A stretch of DNA of 11,162 nucleotides from Dunaliella salina (Eukaryota > Chlorophyta > Chlorophyceae > Chlamydomonadales > Dunaliellaceae): positions 588,573 through 599,734 of the forward strand of contig MU069519.1 of assembly GCA_002284615.2 (NCBI GenBank). Reading direction: 5' to 3'. A program made the position numbers and the translations under genes. Below are positions 1 through 6,800 of the stretch, in pieces. Below the pieces are notes generated by a model. It searched no databases, was not told the DNA's origin, and worked only from the letters and a program-made list of their open reading frames with translations. Positions within the stretch are counted from its first letter, which is position 1. The number at the start of each line of letters is the position of its first letter.

Positions 1-32
<32 letters not shown>
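1..32. repeat. (TG)n microsatellite at left edge
   Basis: Uninterrupted TG dinucleotides fill the first 32 bases. The reading frame of Cys-Val codons through it is an artefact of the repeat. The opposite edge of the window ends in (CA)n, so both ends lie in simple sequence. Confidence 0.97.
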
Positions 33-35
<3 letters not shown>

Positions 36-557
36 CAGCACCACCATGCAGACTGCTTCACCCTAGGCATTTTTGCCCCTGTACTGCTGCATGCATGAGA
101 CGCCACCCACCCCTGTACAACTTACACGCCTGTACAAAAGGTCCTGCATCCTGCTCCCCTCTAAAGCTGCCCTCAATCCGGCGATGTGCGGCTGCCAAGC
201 TTCCCCTCTTATCGCAGACATCAAGGGTGAAAAGCTGAGCTGCATCTTGGACCAGCGTATGGGTGGATTGGTTGAGTTCGCAGTCGTCACAAGCTCTTTG
301 TCTTTTACGGCTGTCACAGTGTTCGAGGCACGATGAGGCACGCTAGCATTCGACGAACATGTTGCCTACATGTCTTTGCTTAAGTTAAAGCACCTTTGTC
401 ATTGGGTGTTTGTCATATGAATTATTCGAGATCGCTTGAGGCTCAATCATGCCTATTTTGTATCATTCTAGATCACCACTGGCTTAATAAAATTTAGAAG
501 GAGGAGACATTGACATTGGCAGACTATATTGTATGATGTAGGCATGCACTCTCAAAG
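33..557. other. upstream region with no recognised gene
   Basis: No open frame here carries a family signature I recognise, and no RNA gene is visible. Short frames on both strands (about 63-341) overlap each other and look like chance openings. The stretch lies upstream of the ankyrin gene and could hold its promoter or further 5' exons, but I see no TATA box or conserved element that I can defend. Confidence 0.5.
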
Positions 558-766
558 ATGGCTGTTCCTCTCCTCACCCATCTGCACCATCTGCCTCCGC
601 GCCTCCAGTCTGCGTTGACATTACACCTCCTGCACCATGTATCCTCACGCCAAGTTTTGCACAGGTTGGGCAGGCAGCAACCAATTCAGTTTCTGTGCGA
701 TATTGGTTTTTGTCATCATGCAACACAGAGAACAATCCAAACATGTCACTGTGTAAATTACTGCAG
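558..766 (+). CDS. possible 5' coding extension or first exon of the ankyrin-repeat gene
   Basis: An ATG at 558 in a good context (AAAG before it, GC after it) opens a frame that runs without a stop into the better supported exon 767-828 in the same phase. The predicted peptide is rich in His and Leu with no domain I recognise. A second frame over the same bases reads Pro/Ser/Ala-rich and is equally plausible by composition. An acceptor-like pyrimidine stretch plus CAG at 764-766 suggests that an intron may instead end there. Treat this as a candidate only. Confidence 0.3.
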
Positions 767-828
767 ACGCAAGAGGAAGGCTGAGAACGGGGTTGATCCC
801 TTGATCAGGCTGCAGAAGAGAGCGAGAG
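767..828 (+). CDS. ankyrin gene exon, basic N-terminal segment
   Basis: Acceptor TTACTGCAG precedes the exon, and the donor AGAG/GTGTGTGTG lies at the start of a GT microsatellite. It encodes a basic, nuclear-localisation-like stretch beginning RKRKAENG and ending LQKRAR. The exon leaves one base that joins two bases of exon 1002 to make a Gly codon, keeping the ankyrin frame. The phase match and composition are the evidence; there is no domain match. It may be the 3' part of a longer exon starting at 558. Confidence 0.5.
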
Positions 829-3800
829 GTGTGTGTGTGTGTGCTTTTGAGCTCCGAGTGTGCTTGTAAGTGTGTCCGCGTGCATGTGCTTGCAAGGAAT
901 CATGTATTGCACACAGAGCCTTTACTGATGTCTTGAGCTTTGTAAAAGAGCAGCATTTTTCCATGCATCAATAGTGTCTTTGCGACACACACTCATTGCA
1001 GGGCAGGTATGCGAGGGCAAGCCCATGCCCACCATCAAGGGCGCAACCTCGCCACAAGACATACTGCTTGCTGCAGCCCTTAAAGGTGATTTGGGAATGC
1101 TGTTGCCCTAACTTTCGCAGCAGGAAGGAACGTGATTCATTCTTAACAAACCTGTGCAAGCTTTGATGCAAGCTTTGATGCAAGTTTTGCATCGTTGTGA
1201 CAAAGTGCCTTTGCTTCTCGACACGTTTGAGGACTCAGGTGACGTCAGTCTAGCCAACGCGGTGTATGAGGCGACTCCTGCAGAGCAACATGCAGAGATC
1301 ACCAATCATCAAGATCCAGTGACTGGAAGGACCCCCCTCAGCTGTGAGAGCCAAGTTGTTTATCAAGTCTCATTACATTACATTTACATTGCATTTACAT
1401 TACATTACATTGCATTAGGGAACATAACCTTAAGCCATGTAGTTTGGCTGCTTGGTGTTATAAAGTGTCGTTATGAAGTCATTGAGTCACTGGCAGCTTC
1501 TTTTACTTCGCATGACTTGAACTGCTTTATCTTTTGCACAGCCAGACCCGGCTGATCATTGCTTTAAAAAGCACCTCTTCTATCTCTTTTTATATATGAC
1601 CAGCTTGCATGTGCTCCATGCGTGTGTTTGCAGTGGCATGTGAGAGGGGCAAGCTGGGGATGGTACGGCTGCTCATGACCAAAGGAGCAGACGTGTACCT
1701 GAATGACGCAGACACAAACATAAGCCCATTGATGTGGGCTTCTGGCTGTGGTCACGCCGGGATCACAGCGGTGAGCATTTCAAGTTGTTCAGCTCCGTTA
1801 AGGGGAAGGGGTTGAGGCAAGGGTACATTGCTGTACATGCCTATGCGACGAAATTAAGCCGGTCACGCCAAGATCACAGCGGTAAGCATAGTAGACTTTT
1901 CAGCAATGTTAAAAGGAAAGGGAAGGGAAGGAAAGGGCTTTTTGCCAAGGTACATCACTGTGTATGCCTATGCAAGGGCGTTTTGGCGGACTTGAACCCA
2001 GGACCCCTGCGGAGACCCTGGAGGGCCACTGCGCCACGCGGATTTGCCGCTGTTAGCACTTTGGAATGAGCAGGCGCTGCATTGTAGAAATCATGCACAG
2101 GGTACTGTGAAACTGTACATTGGTTCTCGCCAGCATCCTGGCGACAATCCATCATGCTTTCAGCTACCTGAGAAGGTACGAGAGGGGCTGGTCCTCAAAG
2201 AAGCGTAGACAAAGCTGTGTGTATTGCATGAGGTTACTTGCACGCCGTAATGCATCCTGGTGCAGGGCATGTGTCTCTGCTTTTTGTCATTCTCCCACTG
2301 GAAAACCTAAAATCTCTTCGACACTGCCTTCTGCGTGCTGCTCACCACCATTATTTGTTCCTGAGAGCAATGCAGATTTCTGCTGCCCATCCTGGGAAGG
2401 AGTGACACACTTGAGTAATTCAAATTGGAAAAGCAACCGTGAGATAGCTGCGAGTCTCTTGAAGGGTACCTGAAGACCACCAGATGCATCTTGCGCAAGC
2501 CCATTTGATGGATGGGGAGCAATTCCTTTTCCCCCACTCCCCAATGTTGGGAAACGTGCTTTCTCTCACACCATGATAGAAAGGTGTCCCTTCAGCACTG
2601 CAAGTGGCCTGTTGAAACCATCGTTCCCAAGCTCAATACAAAGGTGCCCTGCTGCAGAAACGGCAACGCTCATGAGCTTGGACTGCGACCTGACGCACAT
2701 CAAACACACCAGGCACAGTATGCTCTGCATCCAACCACACTTTCCTTTCCCTTGCCCATGCCCATTAAGCAAGCTCCATACTCACTTCACTTGTACATCG
2801 TATTTTCGTTCTCACTCTGCTTATAAGTATTGTATTTTATTGTATACTGTTTTTTTGAGCCTGGACCTCCTTTGTGTTTTTGTTCTTTTGAATCTGGATC
2901 ACTCCTTGCGCCCATCCCCAACCTCCAAATCTCGATCAGGTATAGGACTTCTATTTGTATCGCATTTGCACCTTAAATGGGATGGGCACTTCTTCGTCCC
3001 TGCACCTGCACCTCCTTGTCCCTGCTCCCCAATCAGGGGCTTCGGGGCTGCAGCAATGCCTCCTTTAAACATCACTCATAGAATACACATTCGCAAGCTC
3101 CTCGAGGAAGGCGAGGCTGATGCATTTCTGCTTCCTGTATTTGCAAGCGGGTACTCCGGGCCGCAGGCGAGGCCGGTGCCTTTTCCCCAGCCTCAAATGG
3201 GTGGACTGTATTTTTTGTTTTCTGTGGTTGCAAGCAGGTGCTCTTGGTGGAAGGTGAGGCAGATGAATTTTTCCCAGCCACGAATGGGCGGACTGTAGCC
3301 ATGGAAGCTGCCAGAAGGGGCCCAAGCCCTGCTGCTTGAGAAGGGGGGCATTCATGCGTCAAGTGCGCTGCTTGAATCCTGTATTTGCAAGCAGGTGCTC
3401 TTGGCGGAAGGTGAGGCAGATGCCTTTTTCCCAGCCACGAGTGGGCGGACTGCAGCCATGGAAGCTGCCCGAGGGGGCCACACTGCATGTCTGGAGCTGC
3501 TACTTGAAATGGGGGGCATCGATGTCAGGTGTGTAGGTAGGTTAGGATAGGATGGGATAGGATAAGATAGAGTAACATAGCCTTACCTGCCATCAAAGGC
3601 AGCTTAGCTGAAGCAAAAGTGCCTGTAATCATACCAAACCAATCCTGTGTACAAATAGTAAAACTGAATGTGGTAGAACAGCCTGGTGAGTTCAGAACAG
3701 TCAAATGCTGTAAAGAGTCACATGTTTAGTCACTCAGGTATGCAGGTCGTCAGCAGCCCCCCAAGACCCCTCCTATGTGGTTGAAGTCCGCTGTCCAGGC

Positions 3801-6800
3801 AATGTGTCCAGGTGTCGAAATAAAGAGCTGGATGGGCACAAGACAATTGCATTCAGGTCCGGATTGATGTGTGCATGGAAAGCCAAAAGGTCTTCCTTTC
3901 TTTGACCCCTCAAGTGAAACCCTGAACAGGAAAGGGTTTCACTTTGAGTGAAGACTTTTGTAAAGGTTATGCCTCCAAGGCCCCCTTTGGCGCTTGCTGC
4001 ATACATTCTGTGCGCAGGCAGGCCAACGATCTGGATGGCACGCACCCCATGCTGGAAGCTGCAGCACATGGCCACCTTGATGCGCTGAAGGTGGGCTGAT
4101 CACCACAGACTGGCGCAGCTCACCCTGCATAATCCATTTCATTTACCCTAATGCTTAGCATGGGTGATTAGATCCTTTTCCAAGAGCAACCTCATGAATC
4201 TCAACGAGGTGAATGGGCATCCCTTGGGAAGGCAAGGGAAGTACAACCTCTGACCCTTTTCTTGTGATCCTGCCCGATGGTTGACCATGTGTGCTCATGG
4301 GCCTCTGCTCTATGGCATGTCCAGTAAGAACATCCTTGCTTCTCCCTCTTTTGTGATGCCCTGGATCTCTGTTTAGTGTAACATGTCTACAAGCAAGCTG
4401 CTCTTTTGAGCTTCTTAGCTGCTGCATGACCTGGTCCATTTATGAAGTGTGCTCAATGCCCTACACAAAGGAGAGCCAGAACAGGCACGGGCAGCTCAGT
4501 TTCCAGTGTTTTCCAGGGTTGGGTCATTCGCGGGTCTGGGAGTTACCGTTCGCGTATATATGTGTAAAATACGCGTACGTCGCGTATGTACGCGAATCTA
4601 GAGGGCCATTTTGGGGAGGGAGGGTTTTGGGTGGGGGGAAGCAGGATTCGAATCTGGGACCCCCACCCCAACCACCCCCCCAAACCCCACAAACATTTAA
4701 TTAAACCAAAAGAAAAGGGTCCAAAGTGGGATTATGTCACACCTGTTCAGCGTGAAGACACGGAGGGGGCCAAGCAGAGCAAGAACAAGTGCAAACTGTG
4801 TGAGCATGTGTACCATGGTGCACGTGGTGCCTGGTGCATCAGGCAGCATCTCCTGCAGGTTGCTGGGTCTGGGGTGGCCAGCTGCACAGCACCTGGGAAG
4901 CAGCTGGAGCCAGTGAAGAAGGTGATGCAGCATATAGAGCAAAAGAGCAAGCAGTAGACGACCTATTTTGTTGAGGTCACCAGATGCTCTGGTTGATTTT
5001 TAATACTCCGGAAAAATGGGAACTGAAGGTGGGCTGGGCCTGCCCAGCAATTTTCACTGACGAATTTTACCCCGCACTTCAACCAGCGGATTTTACGATT
5101 CGCGAATTTAAGGCCATTTTTAGCGTTCTTTAAAGTACGCGTATCACGAATGACCCATCCCTGATGTTTTCCATGCATGCTTCCTTTTCTTCTTGTGTGG
5201 GATGCCGCAGGTGCTGATGAGGACCAGGGGTGCAAAAGTCAATCAAACTGACAAGTCAGGGCAGACATGCCTACTTCTTGCTGCCAGGTGATGACCAGTC
5301 TGCGCGTGTTTGTTTCTCGTGTGGGTGGGGGTGGGGGTGGGGGTGGGGGGGGGTGCGCGCGTGTGTGTAAGTGTGTGGTGGCTGCAAGTCCTGTTGCCTT
5401 GATATGCTTGCTCAAACGCCTCTTCAATGACATGTGTGGAACTGCGTTGTAGACTGTAGAGGAAATTACAAGAAAGTGGTGCAATGCAGACCAGAAGAAA
5501 AGAACAAGAAGCCACATGATTTAACATGTGGTGGATGCGTTGAAGTATTGTATCAAGGATGGTGATTATGTAGAGCACGCCATGATTGTGCACGAGGAAA
5601 TAGAGAGGCGTTCGAGCAAGCATATCAAGGCAACAGGACTTGCAGCCACCATGCGGGAGTCCAAGGAACAGGCAGTGAGAGCGCGTTCAAGACCACAGTT
5701 GGGAATTATGAATGAAGGCTGGACAGCAGAGGACGTGGACAGAAGTTTCGAAGTACATACCTGCAATTCTGCATGCAGGTCAATGGCTTTGTGAATGAGA
5801 AGGTGAATAAGATGACAGAGGAGAAATGGAACTTACCGACCAGGTTTTTGGATTGGCAACAGCGTGTATTGAAGCAGGTCAAGAACAGCCTCGTATTTGT
5901 AAAGTGGAATGGATGTGGAGCAAGAAACGCGAAACTGGCAAGAGTTTGTTTGCCAATTTATGCCAAAAGGAATTGGGAGCTTTTGTGAGTGAGCCCATGG
6001 CCAAGATGGATTTTGCACGTGCGGGAGACATTGAGACAGGCCAAGGACCACGCCGTGAGTTGCCGCAAAATGAATTGGGTTTGGAGCAAGAGTGGCCGGA
6101 CCTCTCCATTGTCATGTGTGGCAGCTTTGCTTTTACCTGAAGGCAAAAGCAGCTGCTTCTCATTTCCCGTCACTGCTCACAAGGGATAAGGTGGAAGTCC
6201 TGCACTCGCAGGACTAGCTTTCCTTGTCCGGCGAGCTTGCTCCCAAGTAGTGTTGTACATTGTACAACATAATACAATTAAGTATCAAATGTTGGATGAC
6301 GCTTTTGAAATACCAACTCCGTGTGGGTTTTCAAAAACTCGTAGTCGGAGTCAGGAGGAGACCACCATGGAATGAATGTGAAAGAGGCAAAGCAAGTTGG
6401 TCAAAAAGATGAAGATGACGTGGCATGCCAGATGTGCATGGAGCCTGCAGGGCGCCTCAAGAGGCCAAGTGCCACCGGGTGACCCAAGAAGGGGTAGAGG
6501 GTGCGCGCTGTCCTTCCCTAGGCAGGCTACTGAGCGGGTTCAATCCCAGGATCACCCCCGATTAAGAGGCTGCCAGGGAGGCACCACTGGGGACCCAAGA
6601 AGCTTATGGGGTAGAAGATGGGCTATGAGGTGGTCATTGTGCCAGGATGAGATGATGTGCCATGCATGCCAAGGTGCAAAGGCTGTAGTGAGGTCATGAG
6701 CCCCGGCGACCCCTGGCAAGCAAGCACACTGGCTAGGAGGAGAGATGATTGATTTGTATCCACCAAGAAAATATATCCTCAAGGGGACACGCAAGCGCAC

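Larger units (their letters stand above)
1771..3394 (+). other. 1.6-kb intron between ankyrin exons
   Basis: Phase-0 intron from GTGAGC to AAGCAG. It contains the duplicated donor side (to about 1980), a tRNA-like box pair on the minus strand (1976-2045), a possible transposase zinc-ribbon fragment (about 2181-2297) and three decayed acceptor-side exon copies (3091-3384). I recognise nothing in about 2480-3060. A 138-codon frame on the minus strand (3072-3488) is antisense to the exon copies and is a shadow. Confidence 0.8.
4506..5171 (+). mobile_element. non-autonomous hAT-like transposon with target-site duplication
   Basis: The element spans 4514-5163 (650 bp). Its ends are CAGGGTTGGGTCATTCGCG and, read inward from the right, CAGGGATGGGTCATTCGTG, identical at 17 of 19 positions. 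Flanking octamers GTGTTTTC (4506-4513) and ATGTTTTC (5164-5171) agree at 7 of 8, as expected for an 8-bp duplication. CAGGG ends and 8-bp duplications are hallmarks of the hAT superfamily. Next to the left end are repeated ACGCGTA/CGCGTA motifs (4549-4596). Next to the right end are TGACGAAT and TTCGCGAAT motifs, plausible transposase-binding repeats. It encodes only a BED-finger fragment, so it would need a transposase in trans. Confidence 0.88.
4091..5210 (+). other. 1.1-kb intron carrying a hAT-like insertion
   Basis: Phase-0 intron from GTGGGC to GCCGCAG. Bases 4091-4513 show nothing I recognise. Bases 4514-5163 are a transposable element. Only 47 bases separate its right end from the acceptor, so the branch point and pyrimidine tract (TTCCTTTTCTTC at about 5181) lie just outside it. 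Confidence 0.85.

Noticed and set aside
2..238. ORF starting with Cys-Val repeats
   Set aside because: It is generated by the TG microsatellite and has no recognisable sequence after it.
1976..2045. Functional tRNA gene
   Set aside because: The box spacing is too short and no acceptor stem can be formed, so it was kept only as a tRNA-like relic.
2573..3298. 241-codon + strand frame, the longest in the window
   Set aside because: Its first two thirds are Ser/Leu/His-rich with no domain, and its end reads the ankyrin exon copies in the wrong frame. It lies wholly inside a well-supported intron.
3238..3339. Alternative coding exon using the third acceptor copy
   Set aside because: The frame reaches TGA at 3337 after an 11-base loss, and I see no good donor before it. 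It is best seen as a dead exon copy.
3072..3488. 138-codon minus-strand frame with internal repeats
   Set aside because: It is antisense to the four tandem copies of an ankyrin exon; its repeats simply mirror those copies, and the + strand reading matches a known family.
5528..6140. Second fragment of the hAT transposase
   Set aside because: I looked for the RNase H-like catalytic motifs and the dimerisation domain signature and found neither in any frame. The region is left unidentified.
6397..6699. CxxC motifs such as DEDDVACQMCMEPAG, reminiscent of RING or PHD fingers
   Set aside because: The frame stops soon after, the full ligand series is missing, and the similar second block is in another frame. 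This is too little for a domain call.
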